15,508 nt of DNA, taken from assembly GCA_934489945.1 (NCBI GenBank), contig CAKSSY010000046.1, positions 1 to 15,508 of the forward strand, written 5' to 3'. Source of the stretch: an uncultured Eubacteriales bacterium (GTDB lineage: Bacteria; Bacillota; Clostridia; Oscillospirales; CAG-272). The notes under the pieces were generated by a model. The model was given only the letters and a program-made list of their open reading frames with translations, did not search any database and was not told the DNA's origin. The position numbers were made by a program, and so were the translations under genes. This document shows, piece by piece, positions 1 through 6,968 of the stretch (within the stretch, counting starts at the first letter, position 1; every line of letters begins with the position of its first letter).

Positions 1-2
1 AC

Positions 3-2480
3 TCCAAGGTTACCTATACCCAGTCGTGGGAACAACATACGGGATATACGGTTTTCGACAGACGAACCACCGATCTTTATGATGCGGGCGGGCTTGTTAC
101 CTTCCGCAAAAAATTCACCCGCAACGAGGCAAACAGCAAATTGATTCTGCGAATCACCGCACTCGGTGTTTTTGAAGCCTATGTCAACGGTCAACGTGTC
201 GGCACAACAAACGGAGCCTCTGTGATCTTTGATGAAATGAAACCCGGTTGGACAGACTATCGCCATCATGTCATGGAGTTTGAATACAACATTACCGAAT
301 ACTGCCACAAAGGGGAAAATGTTCTCGTTGTCCCGGTGGCGAATGGCTGGTGGTCGGGACGGATCTCCTTCGGTTTCTACGGATACCGCGGAGTTGGTCT
401 CTGCGCTGAAATTGAAATCGTTTATCCCGACGGACGGTGCGAATTTCTTGCCTCCGGAGAAGACTGGGATACCACCAAGGGAGGACGGGTCCGCACGGCA
501 GACATCTGGCAGGGCGAATATTACGATGCCAGAGAGAAAGACATCACATCCGAATCGTCATTCTACACATGGGATGCCGCCGCGTTGTATGAGGGAATCT
601 CCTGCCAAATCATTCCTCATGTCGGAGAACCCGTTCGCATCCGTTCCTACGGCGAACATCCGCAAAGTGCCGTCATCTATAACGGTATTCTCGACAACGG
701 CACCGACTTCGGTGAAATTCGTGTAACTTCCCGCCACACCGGAAACGGTTGCGAATGGGGCAGTCTTGCAAAGGGAGAACATCTGGTTCTTGACATGGGA
801 TACAACCGCACCGGTCGCCCGCGTATTCGCCTGTCCGGCGCGCGTGGCACCACAGTAAGGATTTATTGTGCCGAAATGCTCAATGACAGCGGTGACCGCG
901 CACGTGGCAACGACGGTGCAAAAGGTTCGGTGTATCTGGAAAATTATCGTTCCGCCCTGTCGCGCATCATGTATATCACCGGCGGCGGCACAGAAGAATA
1001 TACGCCGCTTTATACCTTCTTCGGCTATCGGTATCTTGAGATCTGCGCGGACGAAGACATTGAAATCATCGAAGTTTCCACGGATCTGATCGGAAGTGAT
1101 CTGACACGTACCGGACGGATTGAAACCGATAATGCCGAGGTCAACAAGTTGATCGGTAATATCATCCGCGGACTTGACAGTAACTATCTTTCGGTTCCGA
1201 CCGACTGCCCTCAGCGCGACGAGCGACTTGGGTGGACGGGTGATACACAGATTTTTTGCGGCACCGCCGCTTACTTTGACAACACTTACGAATTCCTCCG
1301 CAAGTGGATTATGGATCTGCGGGATTCGCAGGATGAAGACGGCGCATACTGCTTTGTAGCTCCCGCCGTATTCGGTCCCGCCTCGGAAAACTACATGAAA
1401 CGCCGTGCAGCAGGCGCATGGTGCGATGCCGCAATCATCGTTCCTTATAAAATGTGGCTGATGTACGGCGACAGTAGAATTCTAGAGGAAAACTTTGATT
1501 CCATGAATCGATACATGGACTTTATCCGTATCAAACGCGGACTTGACGGTCCCAATCCCACCTTCGGTGACTGGCTTGGCGGTGAAGAAACACCGAAAGA
1601 ATATGTTTCTGTTTGTTATTACGCCTATGATGCCCTTTTGATGCAGCAGATCAGCCGAACCCTTCGGAGAAAAGACACCGAAGCACATTATGCTTCTCTG
1701 TTCGATGAGATCGTGGCACATTACAACGCTCTTTACATCAAGGACGACGAAATCATCGTAAAAACCCAAACCGGATATCTGCTTCCCCTTGCCTTCGGAA
1801 TGCTTCGGGAGCCGCTCCGCCGGAAAACCATTCAGGCTCTTCACGAAAAGATCCGCGACAATCACTACACGCTTACGACCGGCTTTGTCGGCACAGGTCA
1901 CCTGTGCATGACTCTCAGCGAGATGGGGCTTACCGACGATGCCTATTCCCTTCTTCTGCAGACACGGGATCCCTCATGGCTCTATAGCGTCCGCCAGGGA
2001 GCAACCACCATCTGGGAACGTTGGAACTCCTATACAAAGGAAAAAGGATTCGGCAAAGTAACCATGAATTCCTTTAACCACTACAGCTATGGTGCGGTTG
2101 CCGAATGGATGTTCGCTGTTATGGCAGGAATCCGCCCCGACGCCGAAGAGCCCGGATTCAAACGCTTTTTGTTGGCACCCGAACCGGACACAAGAGCCGA
2201 CGGTGACATTCCCGAAGGACAGACACGTATCGGCTCGGTCAAAGCCGAATACAACAGTGCCGCCGGTCTCATCCGTGCGGCATGGGAATACGAGGCGGGA
2301 CGCTTTGTATACCGCATCATGATTCCGGACGGAGCCCGCGCACGCGTCAGATTTCCACTTTTATATGGTCAGCGGGAAGTAACGATTAACGACTTGACCT
2401 TCGGAGAAGACGAGAGCTTTGTTGTAGAAAACAATACACTTTGCTTTGAGTTGGGACCCGGAAATTATACCTTGCGATAA
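3..2480 (+). CDS. alpha-L-rhamnosidase, GH78 family (5' end missing)
   Basis: Hydrolyses terminal alpha-L-rhamnose from plant or bacterial glycans or glycosides with inversion of configuration. The reading frame is open from base 3, so the gene begins before the window; 825 residues are visible, and an internal TTG at 141 is not the true start. Visible residue about 58 begins the carbohydrate-binding-like motif EAYVNGQRVG of the N-terminal beta domain. The catalytic (alpha/alpha)6 barrel carries DCPQRDERLGWTGD at residues 401-414; family knowledge makes the Glu at 407 the likely general acid. ATTIWERW follows, with Glu 672 as the likely general base. A C-terminal beta domain finishes the protein. 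Because the start is missing, a signal peptide cannot be judged, so location (cytoplasmic or secreted) is open. The gene converges on glmS. The family call is firm; the exact substrate is unknown. Confidence 0.93.
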   Translation, partial: SKVTYTQSWEQHTGYTVFDRRTTDLYDAGGLVTFRKKFTRNEANSKLILRITALGVFEAYVNGQRVGTTNGASVIFDEMKPGWTDYRHHVMEFEYNITEYCHKGENVLVVPVANGWWSGRISFGFYGYRGVGLCAEIEIVYPDGRCEFLASGEDWDTTKGGRVRTADIWQGEYYDAREKDITSESSFYTWDAAALYEGISCQIIPHVGEPVRIRSYGEHPQSAVIYNGILDNGTDFGEIRVTSRHTGNGCEWGSLAKGEHLVLDMGYNRTGRPRIRLSGARGTTVRIYCAEMLNDSGDRARGNDGAKGSVYLENYRSALSRIMYITGGGTEEYTPLYTFFGYRYLEICADEDIEIIEVSTDLIGSDLTRTGRIETDNAEVNKLIGNIIRGLDSNYLSVPTDCPQRDERLGWTGDTQIFCGTAAYFDNTYEFLRKWIMDLRDSQDEDGAYCFVAPAVFGPASENYMKRRAAGAWCDAAIIVPYKMWLMYGDSRILEENFDSMNRYMDFIRIKRGLDGPNPTFGDWLGGEETPKEYVSVCYYAYDALLMQQISRTLRRKDTEAHYASLFDEIVAHYNALYIKDDEIIVKTQTGYLLPLAFGMLREPLRRKTIQALHEKIRDNHYTLTTGFVGTGHLCMTLSEMGLTDDAYSLLLQTRDPSWLYSVRQGATTIWERWNSYTKEKGFGKVTMNSFNHYSYGAVAEWMFAVMAGIRPDAEEPGFKRFLLAPEPDTRADGDIPEGQTRIGSVKAEYNSAAGLIRAAWEYEAGRFVYRIMIPDGARARVRFPLLYGQREVTINDLTFGEDESFVVENNTLCFELGPGNYTLR

Positions 2481-2484
2481 AATA

Positions 2485-2521
2485 AAGTGGCTGTTAAAAA
2501 CAATGTTTTTAACAGCCACTT
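2485..2521 (-). terminator. intrinsic terminator hairpin between convergent rhamnosidase and glmS
   Basis: A 17-bp perfect inverted repeat (2485-2501 with 2505-2521) has a 3-nt loop. Read on the minus strand it is followed by a T-rich tail (TATTTTATC), so it suits the end of the glmS operon, about 100 nt after the glmS stop. On the plus strand the downstream bases are A-rich, so it is a poorer terminator for the rhamnosidase, although it lies only 4 nt after that stop codon. Confidence 0.8.
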
Positions 2522-2620
2522 AAAAATTACGTACAAGATTGTGATTCTTGGAAAAAATCCTCCGTTTTCGCCTCAAAACAAGCACATTTTGCCCGGTTTG
2601 AAGCAAAACAACAACCGTTC

Positions 2621-4453
2621 TTATTCCACCGTAACCGATTTTGCCAGATTTCGCGGTTTGTCAACATCCAATCCTTTGAAGAACGAAACATAATACGCAA
2701 ACATCTGCAATACGGTTGCTGCCGGAAAAGCGGCAAGATCCTCACTGATATCGGGTACGAGAAGCTGTTCATCACAGGGAATCTCATACGCCTTTGCCAA
2801 TGATTCCGAGCAGATCGAAAGCACTCTGGCACCGCGCGACTTCACCTCGCGGATTCCGGACACCGTCTTTTCGCAAAGTCCCGGGACAGTGGTCAGTGCC
2901 ACCACGGGAATGTTCTCGGTAATCAGGGAAATGGTGCCGTGTTTGAGTTCCCCTGCCGCATACGCCTCACAATGGATATAGGAAATCTCCTTGAGCTTAA
3001 GGGAGCCCTCCACACACAAAGCATAGTCCATGCCGCGACCGATAAAGAACAAATGATCGGCACTCATATAAGCCTTGGCAACTTTTTGAATCTCCTCATC
3101 CCGCGCAAATACCTTTTCGATGGCATCCGGGATCTCACGCATCATACGCTCACACGCCGCTCTTACATCGTCTTCGGTCATTTTCCCGCGAACCAGCGCC
3201 AAACGATACGCAAACAAATACAATAACGAGCATTGAACGCTGTATGCCTTGGTGCTTGCCACAGCGATCTCCGGACCCGCCCATGTATAAAGTACGCTGT
3301 CTGCCTCACGTGCCACAGACGACCCGATCACATTGACAACGGCAAGCGTATAGACCCCCTGTGCCTTGGCATGGCGAAGTGCCGCCAAGGTGTCTGCCGT
3401 TTCTCCGGACTGAGAGAGCAGAATAACAAGATCGTTTTTCTGCAAAATGGGATCGCGGTAGCGGAATTCGCTTGCCACTTCCACATTGACCGGTACACGG
3501 GCAACCTTTTCCACCATATTTTTACCGATTAACCCTGCGTGCATGGCAGTTCCGCACGCAACAATATGAATCGCGGTAAACCGACCGATAAAATCGGTAT
3601 CCAATGCCTTGATACCGAAAAACGGAAGTCCGTTTTTCAGACGCGGTGTCAACGTTTTGCGGATTGCCTCGGGTTTTTCATGGTTTTCTTTAATCATGAA
3701 GTGGCTGTATCCGCCCTTTTGTGCCTGTTCGACATTCCATGTAACCCTCTCCGGTGTCCCCTCCGTCTTTTCCAAATTACTGTTATAGAAGGTCACGTCC
3801 TTTTGTGTCAGAACAGCCAATACATTTTCCTCCAACCGATAATATTCCTGCGAATGAGCAAGAACGGCTGGAATATCCGATGCAATAAAGCCTCCCTCAG
3901 GAGTAGAAGCGACAATGAGGGGGGAATCCTTGCGAATCGCAAAAATTTTTCCGGGAATATCCGCAAAAAGAATTCCGAAAGCATAGGAACCGCGGATGAG
4001 CGTTGTCGCCTCAAAAATTGCCTTGATCGGGTCTTTGCAGTCGACATAACACTTGTCAATCAACTTCGCCGCCACCTCGGTGTCGGTCTGTGAATCAAAC
4101 GTATAGCCCAGTTTGCGAAGAATCAACGTCAATTCGGCGTAATTCTCGATAATGCCGTTATGGACAAGAGCCAGATGCGGCGTAGTATGGGGATGTGAAT
4201 TGATGTCGGACGGTTCGCCGTGCGTAGCCCAACGCGTATGTCCGATACCGCAGACACCGTCAAGCTCAGCCCGTTCGGCGAGTTTTGCCGCAAGATCGTC
4301 CAGCCTGCCCTTGGATTTCACCGTAACAATGGCATCTTTCTCCTGCACGGCAATCCCCGCAGAGTCATATCCGCGATACTCCAACGTGCGAAGTCCGTCC
4401 AAAAGGATCGGTACAGTTTTCTGCATCCCTGTATAACCAATGATTCCACACAT
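2621..4453 (-). CDS. glmS: glutamine--fructose-6-phosphate aminotransferase (isomerizing)
   Basis: Makes glucosamine-6-phosphate from fructose-6-P and glutamine, the first step toward UDP-GlcNAc and peptidoglycan; cytosolic. The protein has 610 residues, matching the family (E. coli 609). It opens with MCGIIGY, where Cys becomes the N-terminal nucleophile after Met removal. HTRWATHGEPSDINSHPH (72-89) and HNGIIENY follow in the glutaminase domain, then two SIS sugar-phosphate domains with SQSGETADT and GSLKLKEISYIHCEA. AGELKHG supplies the ring-opening His, and the protein ends in the typical LAKSVTVE. The ATG at 4453 is chosen over an in-frame TTG at 4459 because the Cys must follow Met; AAAGGA stands 9-10 nt upstream. 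It is the last gene of the operon, preceded by the glmS ribozyme, so its expression should fall when GlcN6P is high. Confidence 0.98.
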   Translation of the reverse strand: MCGIIGYTGMQKTVPILLDGLRTLEYRGYDSAGIAVQEKDAIVTVKSKGRLDDLAAKLAERAELDGVCGIGHTRWATHGEPSDINSHPHTTPHLALVHNGIIENYAELTLILRKLGYTFDSQTDTEVAAKLIDKCYVDCKDPIKAIFEATTLIRGSYAFGILFADIPGKIFAIRKDSPLIVASTPEGGFIASDIPAVLAHSQEYYRLEENVLAVLTQKDVTFYNSNLEKTEGTPERVTWNVEQAQKGGYSHFMIKENHEKPEAIRKTLTPRLKNGLPFFGIKALDTDFIGRFTAIHIVACGTAMHAGLIGKNMVEKVARVPVNVEVASEFRYRDPILQKNDLVILLSQSGETADTLAALRHAKAQGVYTLAVVNVIGSSVAREADSVLYTWAGPEIAVASTKAYSVQCSLLYLFAYRLALVRGKMTEDDVRAACERMMREIPDAIEKVFARDEEIQKVAKAYMSADHLFFIGRGMDYALCVEGSLKLKEISYIHCEAYAAGELKHGTISLITENIPVVALTTVPGLCEKTVSGIREVKSRGARVLSICSESLAKAYEIPCDEQLLVPDISEDLAAFPAATVLQMFAYYVSFFKGLDVDKPRNLAKSVTVE

Positions 4454-4480
4454 ATTCAATTTTCCTTTATACCGGTGTTT

Positions 4481-4612
4481 ATCCGTTCTTTGTTTTACGG
4501 TTGCCCGTATATTTGAAAACGGATTGCGGCAGTTTTCTCTGCCGGGGAGACATCCGCCGAAAATTCGATCAATCTCCCTCCTCGTTAACCGCTTGTGCGG
4601 TCTGGCGCTTTG
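4481..4612 (-). promoter_or_regulatory. glmS self-cleaving ribozyme / GlcN6P-responsive riboswitch
   Basis: The 174-nt gap between glmM and glmS holds the glmS ribozyme core, recognised by its conserved strings. Read on the minus strand these are AGCGCCAGA (from 4609), TTAACGAGGAGGGAG (4588-4574), ATCGAATTTTCGGCGGATG (4569-4551) and TCTCCCCGG. Expected cleavage is between A4609 and G4608, 19 nt after the glmM stop codon. Visible helices are a 5-bp P2-like stem (4601-4597 with 4592-4588), CGCC/GGCG (4607-4604 with 4558-4555), GGGAGA/TCTCCC (4578-4573 with 4550-4545) and CGGCAG/CTGCCG (4544-4539 with 4532-4527). There is also a GCAA-tetraloop hairpin (4509-4496) and a closing ATCCGTT/AACGGAT pairing. 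In known cases GlcN6P is the cofactor for cleavage, which destabilises the downstream glmS message. The 3' boundary is approximate. Confidence 0.95.
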
Positions 4613-4627
4613 GTGAACATTCCATTT

Positions 4628-5986
4628 TTATTTATCCGAAAGACGCTCGCGAATCACCGTGGCTACCTTCTGCGCTACTTCTCCGATCAACACGCTGTCA
4701 TCCCCTTCTGTCATAACGCGAATCAGCGGTTCAGTTCCCGAAGGACGTACCACAAGTCTGCCGCTTTTGCCAAGTACCTTTTTTGCCTCATCCATTGCCT
4801 GTTTGATCACACTATCGGTAAAAAACAAAAGTTTGGCAGCAGGCGACACGGTAAGGTTAATCATAGTTTGTGGTGAACGAACCATAACAGACGAAAGTTC
4901 GGACAGCTTTTTCTTTTCCCTCACCATCACGGATAAAAGCTGAATAGCCGTCAGCTGACCGTCTCCCGTTGTGGCAAAATCGCGGAAAATGATATGTCCG
5001 GACTGCTCTCCGCCGATGGAATCTCCCTCCAGAAGCATCTCCTCCAGCACGAATCGGTCACCGACCTTCGTCGCAACAAAATGCAGACCGTTGTTCTCAC
5101 AAAATTTTGTGAAACCGAAATTGGTCATAATGGTTCCCACAACGGTATTGCCCTGCAGAACCCCACGTTTTTTCATATCCAACGCACAGATTGCCATAAT
5201 CTGATCGCCGTCCACTATATTTCCCTTTTCGTCAACACACAGAAAACGATCGGCATCACCGTCAAATGCAAGACCGCAATCCAAATGATTCTCTGTCACA
5301 AATTTGACAAGATTCTCCATATGTGTGGAACCGCAGTCAGCATTGATGTTGACACCGTCAGGTCTGTCGGAAAGCATACGGACATCGGCTCCCAGTTCGC
5401 GGAACAATTGCTGTGCCGTTCTCGATGCAGAACCGTTGGCACAATCAATGGCAATGTGAAGCCCGCCGAATTTCTGTGCGGTGGATTCCTTTAGATGCCC
5501 GATATATTCTCCGATCTTGGCATCCCCCGAAGTTACGGTTCCCAGTGCGGCACCCGACAGGCGAACCGAGTCATCCTCCTCACGATCCAACACGATCGCC
5601 TCAATCTTTTCTTCCAGTTCATCCGGAAGTTTGAAGCCCTCTCCGTTGAAAATCTTAATACCGTTATACTCATAGGGATTATGCGATGCCGAAATCATAA
5701 TACCGGCATCCGCCCCGTTCTTTTTCACGAGATACGCCACCGCCGGAGTCGGAACCACGCCGAGCAGAGTAACATCCGCTCCCGCAGCACACACGCCCGC
5801 CGAAACCGCACACGCAAGCATTTCCGAAGAAATACGGGTATCGCTTCCGATCATAAACATCGGCTTTTTCCCCAGTCCTTCCGAAAGTACACCTGCCGCC
5901 GCGCGACCGATCTCCATTGCACGTTCGCAAGTCAACTCGGTTCCCGCAATTCCGCGGATTCCATCCGTTCCGAAGAGTCTACCCAT
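4628..5986 (-). CDS. glmM: phosphoglucosamine mutase
   Basis: Interconverts glucosamine-6-P and glucosamine-1-P in UDP-GlcNAc synthesis; cytosolic alpha-D-phosphohexomutase fold. The protein has 452 residues, the usual length. It opens with GRLFGTDGIRG. SASHNP (99-104) carries the phosphoserine (Ser101), DGDADR (242-247) binds Mg2+, GGEQSGH (325-331) contacts the sugar, and RPSGTEP (414-420) holds the phosphate. The GlcN type, rather than phosphomannomutase, is supported by length, by motif spelling and by glmS next door. The start ATG has AGGGAG 9 nt upstream, and 15 nt separate it from the upstream acetyltransferase-like gene. The glmS ribozyme cuts the shared transcript just after the glmM stop, so glmM and glmS message levels can be uncoupled. 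Confidence 0.98.
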   Translation of the reverse strand: MGRLFGTDGIRGIAGTELTCERAMEIGRAAAGVLSEGLGKKPMFMIGSDTRISSEMLACAVSAGVCAAGADVTLLGVVPTPAVAYLVKKNGADAGIMISASHNPYEYNGIKIFNGEGFKLPDELEEKIEAIVLDREEDDSVRLSGAALGTVTSGDAKIGEYIGHLKESTAQKFGGLHIAIDCANGSASRTAQQLFRELGADVRMLSDRPDGVNINADCGSTHMENLVKFVTENHLDCGLAFDGDADRFLCVDEKGNIVDGDQIMAICALDMKKRGVLQGNTVVGTIMTNFGFTKFCENNGLHFVATKVGDRFVLEEMLLEGDSIGGEQSGHIIFRDFATTGDGQLTAIQLLSVMVREKKKLSELSSVMVRSPQTMINLTVSPAAKLLFFTDSVIKQAMDEAKKVLGKSGRLVVRPSGTEPLIRVMTEGDDSVLIGEVAQKVATVIRERLSDK

Positions 5987-6001
5987 TCCAAATTCTCCCT
6001 C

Positions 6002-6667
6002 TCATCTTTTTTTCTCTATCACACCGCCCGCTTTCAATATGCTCTTTTCCGGCACATAACCGCGGACAAGCGACAATGGATAAATAATCGTTTCTCTGCC
6101 AATCACCGTTCCGGGATTCAGCACACTGTTACAACCGACTTCTACAAAATCTCCGATCGCGGCACCCATTTTTCGCAGTCCGATTCCGATCTTTTCGTCG
6201 CCGAGACGAATATTGACATTGGTTTTATCGCTCTTGATATTCGACGTAACCGCACCGGCACCGAGATGCGCCTTATAGCCGAGAATCGAATCTCCGACAT
6301 AGTTGAAATGCGGAACCTGAACACCGTCAAAAAGAATACAGTTCTTTAACTCACAAGAATTACCGACCACCGCACCGTTGCCGATCAACGCCGAACCGCG
6401 GATAAATGCACCGGGGCGCACTTCAGTTCCTTTGCCGATAATACACGGCGAACAAATCGTGGCACTCGGTGCGATTCTGGCATCCTTTGCAATCCAGATT
6501 TCCTCTTCAGGACAGTCATATTCCTCTTTGTCAAGGGTTTTGCCGATCTGTCGGATTATATCACCGATATGCGGCAACACTTCCCACGGATAGGTATAAC
6601 TCTTCATCATCTCCCGTGCAAGAGAATGTCCCTCTCCATACAAGGATTCCATTTCCAATTCTTTCAC
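6002..6667 (-). CDS. GlmU-type left-handed beta-helix acetyltransferase domain, stand-alone
   Basis: The 221 residues are built mostly of hexapeptide repeats (about 57-205: IAKDARIAPSATI, VRPGAFIRGSALIG and so on). They match the C-terminal acetyltransferase half of GlmU, with no nucleotidyltransferase half. Residues corresponding to GlmU's acetyl-transfer site are present: Arg84 (VRPGA), Lys108 (ELKN), His120 (PHFNYVGD) and Asn143 (GAVTSN). Residues 1-50 are a short helical lead instead of the LSAGKGTRM-type pyrophosphorylase start. As first gene of an operon with glmM and glmS, the inferred job is acetylating glucosamine-1-P to GlcNAc-1-P. Databases often label such proteins 'UDP-GlcNAc pyrophosphorylase', which the sequence does not support. 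The GTG start at 6667 is chosen for the AAAGGGGGGAG directly upstream; in-frame TTG 6658 and ATG 6652 have poorer spacing. Confidence 0.8.
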   Translation of the reverse strand: MKELEMESLYGEGHSLAREMMKSYTYPWEVLPHIGDIIRQIGKTLDKEEYDCPEEEIWIAKDARIAPSATICSPCIIGKGTEVRPGAFIRGSALIGNGAVVGNSCELKNCILFDGVQVPHFNYVGDSILGYKAHLGAGAVTSNIKSDKTNVNIRLGDEKIGIGLRKMGAAIGDFVEVGCNSVLNPGTVIGRETIIYPLSLVRGYVPEKSILKAGGVIEKKR

Positions 6668-6701
6668 ACCACTCCCCCCTTTCCATCAAAAAGTACGATT
6701 T

Positions 6702-6730
6702 ATTATATCACTCTTGCACTATTTTGTCAA
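6702..6730 (-). promoter_or_regulatory. sigma-A promoter of the amino-sugar operon
   Basis: On the minus strand, TTGACA (6730-6725) and TATAAT (6707-6702) are separated by exactly 17 nt, a perfect match to the housekeeping consensus. Transcription would start near 6695, giving a leader of about 28 nt before the GTG at 6667. A 13-bp palindrome CAACA-AGA-TGTTG (6728-6740) overlaps the -35 box and could be an operator. Confidence 0.88.
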
Positions 6731-6778
6731 CAAGATGTTGTAAGTTTGCACTCCTTTCTCCTTTTTCAACAGAATTAC

Positions 6779-6807
6779 TTGACAATTTCTCTTTTTTTTG
6801 ATATACT
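6779..6807 (+). promoter_or_regulatory. sigma-A promoter of the decarboxylase beta/gamma operon
   Basis: TTGACA (6779-6784) and TATACT (6802-6807) are spaced 17 nt apart, close to perfect consensus. Predicted transcription start is about 6813-6815, leaving a long structured leader of about 155 nt. It is divergent from the amino-sugar promoter, with about 49 bp between the two -35 boxes. Confidence 0.88.
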
Positions 6808-6813
6808 AAATTT

Positions 6814-6944
6814 GTTCAGCATAAGTGGTGGAGTCTGTCATATCGCGCTTTGCGCTTTATTTATGCGGATGGGACAAGTTATCGTCCTTTTAAGCTATGC
6901 TCAATAGCTGGTTTGACAGAACCTGTTGGTTCTGTTTTATTTTT
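6814..6944 (+). promoter_or_regulatory. structured leader with attenuator; candidate riboswitch, class unknown
   Basis: A 7-bp helix, TCTGTCA (6834-6840) with TGACAGA (6914-6920), closes a multi-branch junction. Inside are GCGC-TTT-GCGC (6845-6855), GGAC...GTCC (6872-6887, 8-nt loop AAGTTATC) and AGCTAT-GCTCA-ATAGCT (6893-6909). Further pairing is possible for GCATAA (6819-6824) with TTATGC (6861-6866). The 3' arm of the closing helix shares bases 6916-6920 with the 5' arm of an intrinsic terminator, so the two cannot coexist. That is the usual expression-platform logic; forming the closing helix would allow readthrough. I do not recognise a known class (not T-box, SAM, glycine, lysine, ZTP, THF or purine by their hallmark strings). 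The ligand is unknown. Confidence 0.6.
6916..6944 (+). terminator. leader terminator (attenuator) upstream of the beta-subunit gene
   Basis: ACAGAACC (6916-6923) pairs with GGTTCTGT (6928-6935) around loop TGTT, followed by TTTATTTTT. It lies inside the 5' leader, 25 nt before the start codon of the gene it would shut off, so it is an attenuator rather than an end-of-operon terminator. Confidence 0.8.
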
Positions 6945-6968
6945 CCAGACAGACCGGAAAGGAAAACT

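Noticed and set aside
5495..6349. 284-codon plus-strand frame opposite glmM and the acetyltransferase gene
   Set aside because: Both minus-strand genes have full family motifs; this frame has none and is a shadow.
6863..6907. 14-codon ORF (ATG CGG ATG ... TAG) in the leader, as a possible leader peptide
   Set aside because: There is no ribosome binding site before it and no run of one amino acid, and it overlaps the internal hairpins; RNA-structure control explains the leader better.
6814..6944. T-box leader interpretation
   Set aside because: The leader is too short and lacks the conserved GGTGG-ACCGCG-type box; the downstream gene is not related to tRNA or amino-acid supply.
6897..6968. 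24-residue N-terminal extension of the beta-subunit gene
   Set aside because: It would be translated from within the leader hairpin and through the terminator; a good ribosome binding site precedes ATG 6969, and family proteins begin there.
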